Virus record (IMG/VR): IMGVR_UViG_3300032331_000368
Location: 1 to 25,756 of that record
Direction: 5' to 3' (one strand)
DNA length: 25,756 nt
Origin: a virus
Part shown: one piece after another, positions 16,110-23,469 of the stretch
Position numbering within the stretch: position 1 is the stretch's first letter
Layout of the letters: every line of letters begins with the position of its first letter
Translations under genes and position numbers: made by a program
The notes under the pieces: generated by a model
Seen by the model: only the letters and a program-made list of their open reading frames with translations
What the model was told of the DNA's origin: nothing
The model's database searches: none

Positions 16110-16374
16110 ATCGGTTAACGATTCGTTCAACAACTCGTAATCCTGCGAAACCGAGTAAAAATGCAGTGGCATAACTATATTGTGTTTCGTTAGCTACGTT
16201 CATCCATTTAAGAACAAGCGGAGTTAAATAATTGGCAGATGCTGCTCCTCCAACAATAGAAATAGCAGACTGCCAAATTGTTTGCTTTTCATGCCTAGCA
16301 GACGTTGTAAGCAAAGCGCCAAACAAACCTGCAATGGCTAGAGAAGCATCAACTCCGTATTCTTTTAAGCTCAT
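16072..16374 (-). CDS. Putative holin-like membrane protein (second of three)
   Basis: This 100-residue protein has three predicted membrane segments (about 10-24, 34-55 and 68-85) with charged loops (ARHEKQT) and a basic C-terminus (RYVDSERLSKRSR). Size and topology fit class I holins, which form lesions releasing the lysozyme. The start overlaps the stop of the upstream holin gene by 4 bases (ATGA), implying coupled translation. Having two such genes in a row is typical of holin/antiholin pairs; which one drives lysis cannot be told here. Confidence 0.65.
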   Translation of the reverse strand: MSLKEYGVDASLAIAGLFGALLTTSARHEKQTIWQSAISIVGGAASANYLTPLVLKWMNVANETQYSYATAFLLGFAGLRVVERIVNRYVDSERLSKRSR

Positions 16375-16847
16375 TTGGAAGGTTGTTGGTGGCTAGCTCC
16401 GTAGTAAAAAGCAATAACTGCTGTGACAGCCCCAGTGAGTTGGCCCAGCAACATGGTCAACGTCTGGTTATCCCACAATTTCATATCTCCTGTTAATAGC
16501 AGGCATATAATTATGAGAAACGTGCCCACCAAGACAAAGCCAAGTATTGCTGGCACTCTTGAGTTGGTGGCAACTTGCATGGCTCTAGCATCAGCTCGAT
16601 CCACCTGAGCTAGCTTCTCGGCCTCAATTCCTAATTCCGCCAGCCTCTGTTTAAACACTTGATCAGCAGTCTGCAGGGCAGCAATCTGCTCTGGCGTTAG
16701 GCTATTACCAGCAAGTGCTTTTTCTACCGATGCCTTGGTTTTGTCTGATAAGCCAAGCGCATTGCCGATTGCCTCTGCAGCAGCACCACCAAGTGGACCG
16801 CCCAGAAGCGAACCAATGGTAGGAATGATTTTATTAAGCCACTCCAT
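16371..16847 (-). CDS. Holin of the 3TM (GTA-holin) type
   Basis: This 158-residue protein resembles the 3TM holin family known from gene transfer agents and many phages. It has an N-terminal glycine-rich hydrophobic segment (IIPTIGSLLGGPLGGAAAEA, residues 7-26), a soluble middle with the family-like DRADARAMQVATNSR (about 83-97), and two clear membrane helices (98-120 and about 130-150) ending in AFYYGASHQQPSK. It should permeabilise the inner membrane at lysis. It starts 14 bases inside the upstream gene and overlaps the next by 4 bases. The order holin, second membrane protein, third membrane protein, lysozyme marks a lysis cassette. Confidence 0.8.
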   Translation of the reverse strand: MEWLNKIIPTIGSLLGGPLGGAAAEAIGNALGLSDKTKASVEKALAGNSLTPEQIAALQTADQVFKQRLAELGIEAEKLAQVDRADARAMQVATNSRVPAILGFVLVGTFLIIICLLLTGDMKLWDNQTLTMLLGQLTGAVTAVIAFYYGASHQQPSK

Positions 16848-17214
16848 ATTCTGGCTTTTCGTCCCAATTTAGCGTGCTTTCATTCCAGCAATACTTCTTG
16901 CCATCTTGTGGCAATGGCACTGGAGCTTCCCACAGCCATGTGGCTGTTGAGAGCGTCCATGATGGGAATGGTTTAGGCTCGATAAATACGTCATTTTCAT
17001 GATCGTAAGTATGTCCAACGCCAGCAAAGTTGCCACGAAGCGCAACTCCACCATCAGGATTGCCATCAGGCCCGTAATGCACGTTTCCAGACGTGTTGTA
17101 GGATGTTTTGATCCATTGACCTGGAGAATTGTCAATAAAGGTGTCAAAGAAATCCTGTTCAGCGACAATCACTTGAACAACTGTTCCGTTTACGACTTTT
17201 GCAAAGTGTCCCAT
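16834..17214 (-). CDS. Small fibre-associated virion protein of the GHFAKV type
   Basis: This 126-residue protein begins MGHFAKVVNGTVVQVIVAEQ and contains PGQWIKTSYNTSG, NFAGVGHTYDHENDVFIEP and KPFPSWTLSTATWLWEAPVP. This pattern is familiar from proteins widespread in aquatic phages, usually encoded beside tail-fibre genes; their function is not established, and a virion or fibre-assembly role is inferred from neighbourhood. The start at 17214 follows the fibre stop by one base (TAATATG) and was preferred to the open-frame ATG at 17268, which lies inside the fibre gene. Its end overlaps the holin gene by 14 bases. Confidence 0.8.
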   Translation of the reverse strand: MGHFAKVVNGTVVQVIVAEQDFFDTFIDNSPGQWIKTSYNTSGNVHYGPDGNPDGGVALRGNFAGVGHTYDHENDVFIEPKPFPSWTLSTATWLWEAPVPLPQDGKKYCWNESTLNWDEKPEYGVA

Positions 17215-17215
17215 A

Positions 17216-20200
17216 TTATGCTGTGTAAGTTCCCGATGCTGTGAATTTAATGACAGTAGTTCCGCCAAATGTTGTTACTGTTGGTGCGCCAGTGACGGCG
17301 CCAGTGTAAGTTGCTGTTGGAAGCGATAGAATAACCACACCACTGCCTCCTGCTCCAGATGCACGGTTGCCATCTGATCCGCCACCACCTGCTCCAAGGT
17401 TGGCAGTGCCTGCAGTTCCTGCTGCAGAGTTAGAAGCGGCTCCTCCGCCACCTGTTCCACCAGTTCCAGCCGTATTGTTTCCACAACCACCTCCGCCACC
17501 GGCATAAGTAACGCTTGAGCCAGTAATGCTATTAGCAAGGCCGGCTCCACCATTTGCTCCAAGACCTGCAGTTACGTAGGTTGCACCCACTGCGCCTGCC
17601 CCTCCTCCTCCTCCGCATGTTCTAACATTGTCTCCACCACCACCATTGTTGCCTTGGCCTGTTGTGCCAGAAGCAATTGTCGTATTAAATGATCCACCAC
17701 CAGATCCACCAGCAGTACCTGCTGCTGTTCCTCCTCCTCCTCCTCCTCCAAGGCAGGTAAGAATTGTTGAGCCTGCTACTAGCGTTGTATTATTGCCAAT
17801 ACTGCCAGTTGCTATTGATGCTGCTGCGCCACCTGCGCCAACTACCGCAGACACAACTGTACCTGTAGTTAGTGCAACAGATCCAGTCAAGTATCCACCT
17901 GCTCCACCACCACCACCTTCGCTCACTCCTGTTGTTCCACCACCACCAGATCCTCCGCCGGCAATGGCAAGGTACGATGCAACTATTGGGCGGCTGAATA
18001 TTGTGCCAACAGTTAATGTTGTTGTGCCTACCGTAATATCAGAGTCACCTGCCACTGCTGAGTAGATGGAGGCTTTTTGGGATTGATATATTGTTCCACG
18101 CGCAAATGTTACTGTCATCCCATTGCGCACTGTGCCGCTAAACCAGTTGGGGCGAGTCCAGACTGCCGCCACACTGCCAGTGCCCAGTGTTGTGATAATC
18201 CAAGGCCCATTCTGGGTCGAGTCAGTTTGGTTAGAATTAACAACCAAATCACCCAGTGCCAAAGTATGTGAATCTACTGCTGTTTGAACACCAACAGCAA
18301 AGGTAAGTGTAGTTGCAGTCGCTACTGACACAGTTAACCCCGTTGCATTACGTACAGTTGCAAAGAAACCTGTGCCATCTGGAAGCGCATATCGGGCACC
18401 AGAAGATCCAACCAAGTAGGCATAAGTGCCATCCCACTCAATATCGTTGGCAGCCGGAGTTGTTTTTAGGACAGACGCAGCACCAAATGCAGCAGGAGCC
18501 TGAGCGGTTGTGCCGGCAGCAAACAACTGCTGATACGTATTGCGCTGTGATGTGGCGTTAGCAATTACAGTTAGCGAAGTGGTGCCAACCGTGATATCCG
18601 CATCACTTGGCGTTGTTGGCACAAGGATTCGCGTTGCTCCTTGGAAAGTGGTTCCACGGAAGATGTTAAATGCCATCGAGCCACGTACTGTGGAGCCTTG
18701 AAACCAACCTGGGCGAGTCCAGACAGCAGCAACACCAGCAGTACCCACAGTCGTAACGATCCAAGGACCGTTCTGGGCTGGGGCCGCTTGAGCGGTCAGC
18801 AAGATCGTGTCGTAAAGAGCCAGCGTGTGCCCGTCAATGGCTGCCTGAACGCCAACAGCAAAAGTTAGCGTTGTTGCCGCTGGAGTTGCTACTGTTAGTG
18901 CTGCATTTTGCAGTACCGTAATATGGAAAATAGCGCCATCAGCCAACCCGCGTCGATTGACGTTAGTTGCTGGAGTCAGGTAAGCGTAAGTACCATCAAA
19001 CTCAAACCCACCTGCTACTGGAGTGGTCAAAAGCGACGGTGCAACGGAAGTTCCAAGTCGGAACGGGCTGATTAATGCAGTATTGTTTGGGAATGTTTGA
19101 GTGCTGCTAAATGAATTTGCTCCAGTAGTTGCTGCTGTTGTCTTGGTGATCGAATTGAACGTAGTCAACGGAGTCTGACCAACTACAATATCAGCATCAA
19201 CGGCAGTTGTGGGATATACTATCCATCCAAGGCTTTGCGAAGTTGTTCCGCGCTGAACGATATTAAGTTGTGGGTTAACTGTTCCAGTAAACCACGTTGG
19301 TCGAACCATCACTTGCGATACGCCAGTAGCGCCTGCAACACTACATTGCCATGCTCCATTAGTTGGCGTTGGAGCCTGCGAAGAAAACAAAACTACATCA
19401 CCAACAGCAACCGTATGTCCTTCCAATGCTGCTTGCGCCCCAGGCGGATACGTGAACGTGGTATTTGAAGTGTTGTAAACCACTATTGCCGCAGCGGTTA
19501 AGGTGGCACTAGCATTTGCGCTTAACACAAACTGAGTTGAGTTTGTGATGCTCGCAATGGCACATCCTGCCAAAGCAGTTGTGCCAAAAGTCATACCTAT
19601 TGCAAGTAACGAAGTATCTCCAGTTGTAAGAGTTACTCCAGTCGTGCCTGTTGTGACACTTGCGGCATATGGTCCAGCAAGAGCAATTGGCGCTTGTGTA
19701 ACAGATGCTCGGACTGTGGTATAGTGGATGGGAATTCCCAAATTAAACCGTGCAGTACCAGCGTCAGTTGCACCAGTTCCACCATTGGCAATTGCCACAG
19801 TTCCGGTTACGTTAGCAGCAGTGCCAGTAGTATTCTGGTTGAGTGTTGGCACATCACCTGCCTGAATTGCAGACAACAATGTATCCGTTCCATTGCTGCG
19901 AAGGTACTGTCCAGATGCCTGGGTGCCTGCTAGTGCCGTTAATGCTGCTTGATGCGCAGTTTGTCCTGTGCCGCCATTTGAAATGGCAATAATTGCGGAC
20001 GTTGCTACGGCACCAATGCTTGATGGGGTTATAGCAGAAACTTGAGCCGTTGTGGCAAGATAGCTAAACGCGCTGGTAGCAATAAATCCTCCAGCTTGCG
20101 AAGTGGCAAGCGCACCAATTGCTGATGGGGTAATTCCCAATGCATTAATTGCAGCAGCACTTGTAGTAGATCCAGTTCCGCCATTTGCAATCCCAAGTGT

Positions 20201-21487
20201 GCCGGCTAGTGTTACAGCGCCATTTGTATTAATACTCGGAGTCAGTCCAGATAAGGTCGTTACAAAAGAAGCAACACCGGACGCAGCAGCAGCAAACTGA
20301 ATGAAATTAAGTGAAGTAACCCCAAAGTTAATGGGAGCAGGAGTCTGCTGTACCCAAGCTGTATTAACTAAGGTTCCAGCAAGGATTAATACAAAGTCAC
20401 CAGCCTGCACTTCATTGGTGCCAGACCCGCTGGTATCGTAATCTGCTGCGCGGGTTAAAATGTATGGCTGTGAAGAACCATCACCCTGTTGCGTGACAAC
20501 ATAAATACCGTTTTGAAATGTGCTTGCCTGATCTTTAACCAAGATGCGCTGACTAACAGACACTGTAGCCCCATCAACTTGCAGGACAGCGTTTGTAGAG
20601 CCAGTCAAAGTGGCATTAACGCCAACTCCGGCGCCACCAGGCTGATTGTAGGTAGCGGATGGTGACAGCGCAGCGAGTGTTGCATAATTACAAGCATCAT
20701 GGAAGTTAATGCCTGATCCAATTGCATCAGCGTACTCTTTGTTAACAATGTCAGAAGCACCAGATGGTACAGTTGATACCGTTCCAGACGTTAAAGCTAC
20801 AGAAGTAATATCTGTATTTGCTCCAGAGGCAGCTACTCCAGACAATTTGGAAATTGGAAGTGTCGGAATGTCTGAACTAACAAGTGCAGCCAACGTGATG
20901 TTGGTGCCATTTCCCTTAAGCACTTGGTTGGCAGTAACTGCACCGGCCAGTGCATTTAATGCGGATTGTTGAGTGGTTGCTCCAGTGCCACCTGAGCCAA
21001 TGGCAATGATTTGGGAAGTTGCAAATGCACCAATAGACGCTGGGCTAATTGCGGCAACTTGAGAGGTAGTGGCAAGGTAACTTAGCGCGGAAGTCGCAAT
21101 GAACGATCCAGCTTGGGCGGTGCTGAGAGCACCAATGCTAGCCGGCGTGATTGCCGCCAACTGCAAGGTCGTTGCTAATCCTTGAATTTGTAGGGTGCTG
21201 GCAGCACCAATAGATGCTGGAACCAATCCCGCAACAGCCGAACTAACAGCCGTTACACTATCAATGCTTGCGGCTCCAAGACTTTGCAATGCGGCAGTGG
21301 AAGTTACTGCTCCTGTTCCGCCTTGACTGATTGCCAAAGGAGCTGCCGTAGTTAGCGCAGTTTGCAGGCCGTCAACAATCAGTGAGCGTGAGGCGGTCTT
21401 CGTGGTGAGACCCTGATCCATCACAAAGATGTCTGCGTTGCCTACGCTCGTTGCTGCTGGTAACTCGGAAATTTTAATGTCGGCCAT
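17216..21487 (-). CDS. Large modular tail fibre with glycine-rich tip
   Basis: This 1423-residue fibre is probably the main host-binding protein. The N-terminus (MADIKISELPAATSVGNADI, then FVMDQGLTTK) is a common virion-attachment region. GGTG-type repeats occur at about 56, 166, 435, 504 and 568, each followed by an alanine-rich stretch ending in LG or LAG. A collar-like domain (about 260-400, RILVKDQ and NGIYVVT) is followed by three related modules (about 675-780, 853-975 and 1036-1160) sharing HTLAL or HTVAV, NGPWIVTT and VWTRPGWF. The last 240 residues form a glycine-rich domain with polyglycine runs, ending GTTVIKFTASGTYTA. Polyglycine tips are known as receptor-contacting loops in some phage adhesins. 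No Shine-Dalgarno; a promoter-like motif lies just upstream. Confidence 0.88.
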   Translation of the reverse strand: MADIKISELPAATSVGNADIFVMDQGLTTKTASRSLIVDGLQTALTTAAPLAISQGGTGAVTSTAALQSLGAASIDSVTAVSSAVAGLVPASIGAASTLQIQGLATTLQLAAITPASIGALSTAQAGSFIATSALSYLATTSQVAAISPASIGAFATSQIIAIGSGGTGATTQQSALNALAGAVTANQVLKGNGTNITLAALVSSDIPTLPISKLSGVAASGANTDITSVALTSGTVSTVPSGASDIVNKEYADAIGSGINFHDACNYATLAALSPSATYNQPGGAGVGVNATLTGSTNAVLQVDGATVSVSQRILVKDQASTFQNGIYVVTQQGDGSSQPYILTRAADYDTSGSGTNEVQAGDFVLILAGTLVNTAWVQQTPAPINFGVTSLNFIQFAAAASGVASFVTTLSGLTPSINTNGAVTLAGTLGIANGGTGSTTSAAAINALGITPSAIGALATSQAGGFIATSAFSYLATTAQVSAITPSSIGAVATSAIIAISNGGTGQTAHQAALTALAGTQASGQYLRSNGTDTLLSAIQAGDVPTLNQNTTGTAANVTGTVAIANGGTGATDAGTARFNLGIPIHYTTVRASVTQAPIALAGPYAASVTTGTTGVTLTTGDTSLLAIGMTFGTTALAGCAIASITNSTQFVLSANASATLTAAAIVVYNTSNTTFTYPPGAQAALEGHTVAVGDVVLFSSQAPTPTNGAWQCSVAGATGVSQVMVRPTWFTGTVNPQLNIVQRGTTSQSLGWIVYPTTAVDADIVVGQTPLTTFNSITKTTAATTGANSFSSTQTFPNNTALISPFRLGTSVAPSLLTTPVAGGFEFDGTYAYLTPATNVNRRGLADGAIFHITVLQNAALTVATPAATTLTFAVGVQAAIDGHTLALYDTILLTAQAAPAQNGPWIVTTVGTAGVAAVWTRPGWFQGSTVRGSMAFNIFRGTTFQGATRILVPTTPSDADITVGTTSLTVIANATSQRNTYQQLFAAGTTAQAPAAFGAASVLKTTPAANDIEWDGTYAYLVGSSGARYALPDGTGFFATVRNATGLTVSVATATTLTFAVGVQTAVDSHTLALGDLVVNSNQTDSTQNGPWIITTLGTGSVAAVWTRPNWFSGTVRNGMTVTFARGTIYQSQKASIYSAVAGDSDITVGTTTLTVGTIFSRPIVASYLAIAGGGSGGGGTTGVSEGGGGGAGGYLTGSVALTTGTVVSAVVGAGGAAASIATGSIGNNTTLVAGSTILTCLGGGGGGGTAAGTAGGSGGGSFNTTIASGTTGQGNNGGGGDNVRTCGGGGGAGAVGATYVTAGLGANGGAGLANSITGSSVTYAGGGGGCGNNTAGTGGTGGGGAASNSAAGTAGTANLGAGGGGSDGNRASGAGGSGVVILSLPTATYTGAVTGAPTVTTFGGTTVIKFTASGTYTA

Positions 21488-21494
21488 AAATCAG

Positions 21495-21526
21495 GGGTAT
21501 ATTAACTATCCAATATTAATCTGCAA
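21495..21526 (-). promoter_or_regulatory. Promoter-like motif ahead of the large fibre gene
   Basis: On the minus strand, TAATATACCC (21504-21495) repeats exactly the ten bases found before the zinc-ribbon gene at 14264. TTGCAG (21526-21521) lies 16 bases upstream of TAATAT, the same spacing as TTGATT at the other site. It is only 7 bases from the fibre start codon, so a transcript starting here would be almost leaderless. It sits just after the stop codon of the 68-residue gene. Confidence 0.35.
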
Positions 21527-21712
21527 TCCAGATTCAGTTGTAAGAAAAAGATTAGCTTCCGTTAATAAACGCGATGCCGCTCCGGTAGATACTGATTTTT
21601 TTCTAAATTTAAAAGTATGATCACCAGATGCATGTACTTGAATACGAGCATCACTTTTAGAAAAAGGAAGATTTGTATTTACGTTTCTTTTTCTGATGAA
21701 TTTTGTGATCAT
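21506..21712 (-). CDS. Small basic unknown protein (68 residues)
   Basis: This short protein (MITKFIRKRNVNTNLPFSKS onward) is rich in K and R with beta-like stretches (ARIQVHASGDHTFKFRKKSV, LFLTTESGLQINIG). No family is recognised and no membrane segment is seen. It starts one base after the adaptor-like gene stop (TAATATG), and is followed after an 18-base gap by the large fibre gene. The tight coupling supports its being a real gene. It could be a small structural or assembly protein, but nothing in the sequence shows it. Confidence 0.65.
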   Translation of the reverse strand: MITKFIRKRNVNTNLPFSKSDARIQVHASGDHTFKFRKKSVSTGAASRLLTEANLFLTTESGLQINIG

Positions 21713-21713
21713 A

Positions 21714-22874
21714 TTAGTACGTGTATACCATGTTCATGCGCTGCACCTGGCCCTGCTGGCGTACCAGCACATCAATCTGCTGTTGCAACGCAAACTCTGC
21801 AGTGGAGTCAAAGATGTTGGCTTCTTCCGCTCGACCTTCAGACCTTAGAAAGTCAGCAGAAATACCATTGATTAGGTAATCCTTAAATCGGTATGGAATT
21901 GAAATCATTTTCCAGTAAGAACTTGTTTCAGCGGGAGGTTGCCCAAGTGTGTTTGCAACATCCTGTATCGCAATCCAGAAATTTCCACGAACAGGTTTTG
22001 AGGTTACAGTGGGATTGTAATCACCAGACTGTTGGGCCGTGTCGTAATACACCTGCGCATCTTTGTAGTAGCTTGTAGTGCTAGAATACTTGAATGCAAA
22101 TATACTTTGGCATGGTTGCCGATATTTAATGGTTTTTTCATTGTCGTTGAAAAACCTCAAATAAGAAAATTCCTGCTGATATACGTTTGATAACGACCCA
22201 TCATTTCTATCAGCAAAATCCTCAACTAAAAATGATTGCACAACTGATCTTGTGCTTATTCTTTGATCAACATTGTATGCCTCAAGCCCCTGCAACGCAG
22301 TCGAGTCCAGTTGCACCAACAAGTTCAGGTTAGATGAAAATATTACTTTTGTAGTTAAAGGAGCATTTACGCCTGCATATGTTGCAGGATATTCTGGAGT
22401 TCCTAAAGCTGCTTGAATATCTACAGTTGTAATGTAGGTTCCAAATGAATCACTTGATGTAGCATATGTAAAGTTATATTGATCATCAGATATGCTAACT
22501 CTTGTTCCATCTCCCTTAAGTATATAAAATGGATTTACAAACTTAACAAAAGTAGAACCAATCTTTCCAAGCTTATAAGCGTCACCATCAAAATCAGGCA
22601 AATAAATTCTTGGGAAGTTTACATCCAAGGTGATCCGTATGGTGCTATACGTTGATGTCTGTGACAAAAGCGTTACTGCACTAACAGGATTGCCAGGAAA
22701 AGTAGTTACTCTGCGCTCTGTATCCGGCCACTCTTCGCGATCCCAGATGGCGCTCATCCTGCGAGAACACATGTCTCGCACTGCGCCAAATGCCTTATCA
22801 TTTAGTGTATTGCGATCCAGTCCAACAAGTTGGCACACCTGAGCTAAAATATCACTAAATGGAACAGTTTTCAT
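21714..22874 (-). CDS. Probable head-tail connector / adaptor-like virion protein
   Basis: This 386-residue protein begins with helical segments (PFSDILAQVCQLVGLDRNTL, AVRDMCSRRMSAIWDREEWP) and continues in beta strands (RRVTTFPGNPVSAVTLL, STIRITLDVNFPRIYLPDF). A helical C-terminal region contains PYRFKDYLINGISADFLRSE and a Q-rich end (FALQQQIDVLVRQQGQVQRM). Its position between the capsid protein and the fibre, together with its size, fits a head-tail adaptor or gatekeeper of a podovirus tail. The assignment is by context and general resemblance, without a diagnostic motif. It starts 3 bases after the upstream gene stop, and its own stop is one base from the next start. Confidence 0.6.
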   Translation of the reverse strand: MKTVPFSDILAQVCQLVGLDRNTLNDKAFGAVRDMCSRRMSAIWDREEWPDTERRVTTFPGNPVSAVTLLSQTSTYSTIRITLDVNFPRIYLPDFDGDAYKLGKIGSTFVKFVNPFYILKGDGTRVSISDDQYNFTYATSSDSFGTYITTVDIQAALGTPEYPATYAGVNAPLTTKVIFSSNLNLLVQLDSTALQGLEAYNVDQRISTRSVVQSFLVEDFADRNDGSLSNVYQQEFSYLRFFNDNEKTIKYRQPCQSIFAFKYSSTTSYYKDAQVYYDTAQQSGDYNPTVTSKPVRGNFWIAIQDVANTLGQPPAETSSYWKMISIPYRFKDYLINGISADFLRSEGRAEEANIFDSTAEFALQQQIDVLVRQQGQVQRMNMVYTY

Positions 22875-22877
22875 GCG

Positions 22878-23195
22878 CTACTTGCCAGGAGTCCATCCAA
22901 CATGGATGTCTTTGGTCCCGCCACTATTGACTTTAAGTTCAGGATTGTCACGAAGAAACTCATCCATAAATGCTTGGTCATTCCAGCATTCATATCCAAG
23001 CTTTTGTCCCCAAAAGTGAAATGCTGTCATTGGAATTCGCGCTCTCAATTGACCAAGCCCTTCAATAGACCGATGCCGATCTTTGTTTATTTCGCCAATA
23101 CGCTTTGACTCAATTTCAGCCTGTACCCTGTTTTGGTTCCAGCCAACACGAAGTTCTTTGTCCAGTTGATCAGCAAGTTTAGCGTCTAATTCCAT
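22878..23195 (-). CDS. Unknown 105-residue protein downstream of the tRNA
   Basis: The protein starts MELDAKLADQLDKELRVGWN, mostly helical and charged, followed by RIPMTAFHFWGQKLGYECWN and a short C-terminal beta-like part (GGTKDIHVGWTPGK). No family is recognised. The open frame extends upstream through the tRNA gene to 23261; that part is an artefact, so the ATG at 23195 was chosen, 5 bases after the tRNA CCA end. No ribosome-binding site can be seen there, and a later start (MTAFHF) is possible. The gene lies 3 bases upstream of the adaptor-like gene, suggesting a small head-completion or assembly protein by context only. Confidence 0.65.
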   Translation of the reverse strand: MELDAKLADQLDKELRVGWNQNRVQAEIESKRIGEINKDRHRSIEGLGQLRARIPMTAFHFWGQKLGYECWNDQAFMDEFLRDNPELKVNSGGTKDIHVGWTPGK

Positions 23196-23200
23196 AAAAT

Positions 23201-23275
23201 TGGTTGCGGGGGCAGGAATCGAACCTGCGACATGCTGCTTATGAGACAGCCGATCTACCACTGAGCTACCCCGCG
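23201..23275 (-). tRNA. tRNA-Met (CAT), with initiator-type acceptor stem
   Basis: The 75 bases fold as a complete tRNA. The acceptor is CGCGGGG against CCCCGCA, followed by an encoded ACCA end. The D arm is GCTC-AGTGGTA-GATC, with one C-T mismatch in the stem. The anticodon arm is GCTGT-CTCATAA-GCAGC, the anticodon is CAT, the variable loop ATGTC, and the T arm GCAGG-TTCGATT-CCTGC. The C1xA72 mismatch and the G2-C71, C3-G70 and G4-C69 pairs are the known acceptor determinants of bacterial initiator tRNA for formylation, and these ends are identical to those of E. coli tRNA-fMet. The anticodon stem, however, lacks the three consecutive G-C pairs typical of initiators, so the identity is mixed. 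A CAT tRNA modified to read isoleucine codons is a less likely alternative. Confidence 0.93.
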
Positions 23276-23278
23276 ATT

Positions 23279-23315
23279 AAAAAATTGGTGCGTGTCTCTC
23301 CACGCTGTCACACCA
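23279..23315 (-). terminator. Terminator-like hairpin between capsid gene and tRNA
   Basis: On the minus strand, TGGT and GCGT pair with ACGC and ACCA around a GGAGAGAC loop, with a six-base bulge on the 5' side, followed by a run of six T (23284-23279). It could end transcripts of the capsid gene, or be the 3' end of the structured RNA described separately. It lies only 3 bases from the 5' end of the tRNA. Confidence 0.5.
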
Positions 23316-23378
23316 TTTACCAAACGGGCTTTCGCTAACGGATGGCACTTGCGGCATGGAGCCACAGGCAGGTGTCGC
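23290..23378 (-). ncRNA. Repeated structured RNA element, copy B
   Basis: This is the second copy (in transcription order) of a two-copy element between the capsid gene and the tRNA. It begins with GCGACACCTGC (23378-23368), followed by about 53 variable bases, then TGGTGTGACAG (23315-23305) and a hairpin in which GCGT pairs with ACGC around the conserved loop GGAGAGAC. ACACC near the start can pair with GGTGT. The stem differs from copy A by paired changes, which supports RNA folding. No open frame explains the similarity. Confidence 0.55.
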
Positions 23379-23386
23379 AAAAGAAT

Positions 23387-23460
23387 GACCGTCTCTCCAG
23401 TCTGTCACACCACTTTTGTATCAACTGGTGCATGCACCAATCAACACTCGCAGGTGTCGC
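23387..23460 (-). ncRNA. Repeated structured RNA element, copy A
   Basis: This first copy begins 10 bases after the capsid stop codon with GCGACACCTGC (23460-23450). The variable middle contains the perfect palindrome TGGTGCATGCACCA (23439-23426). Then come TGGTGTGACAG (23412-23402) and a hairpin in which GACT pairs with GGTC around the conserved loop GGAGAGAC. Outside it, AAAAG (23417-23413) can pair with CTTTT (23383-23379). Copy B shares the conserved blocks but not the stem bases. The function is unknown. Confidence 0.55.
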
Positions 23461-23469
23461 GGAAGGCTA

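Noticed and set aside
17628-18065. Plus-strand proline-rich open frame of 145 residues
   Set aside because: Polyproline is simply the reverse reading of the polyglycine codons of the fibre tip.
17275-20010. Repeated GGTG / glycine-rich DNA considered as CRISPR or tandem DNA repeat
   Set aside because: The repeats are in frame, imperfect at DNA level and explained by protein modules; no regular spacer-repeat structure is present.
23196-23261. N-terminal extension of the 105-residue protein (MVDRLSHKQHVAGSIPAP)
   Set aside because: This stretch is the translation of the tRNA gene; it is a well-known false extension.
23290-23460. Two-copy RNA element considered as a known ribozyme (hammerhead, twister, pistol, hatchet)
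   Set aside because: The conserved blocks do not contain the core sequences of these ribozymes as far as I can recall, so no such name is given.
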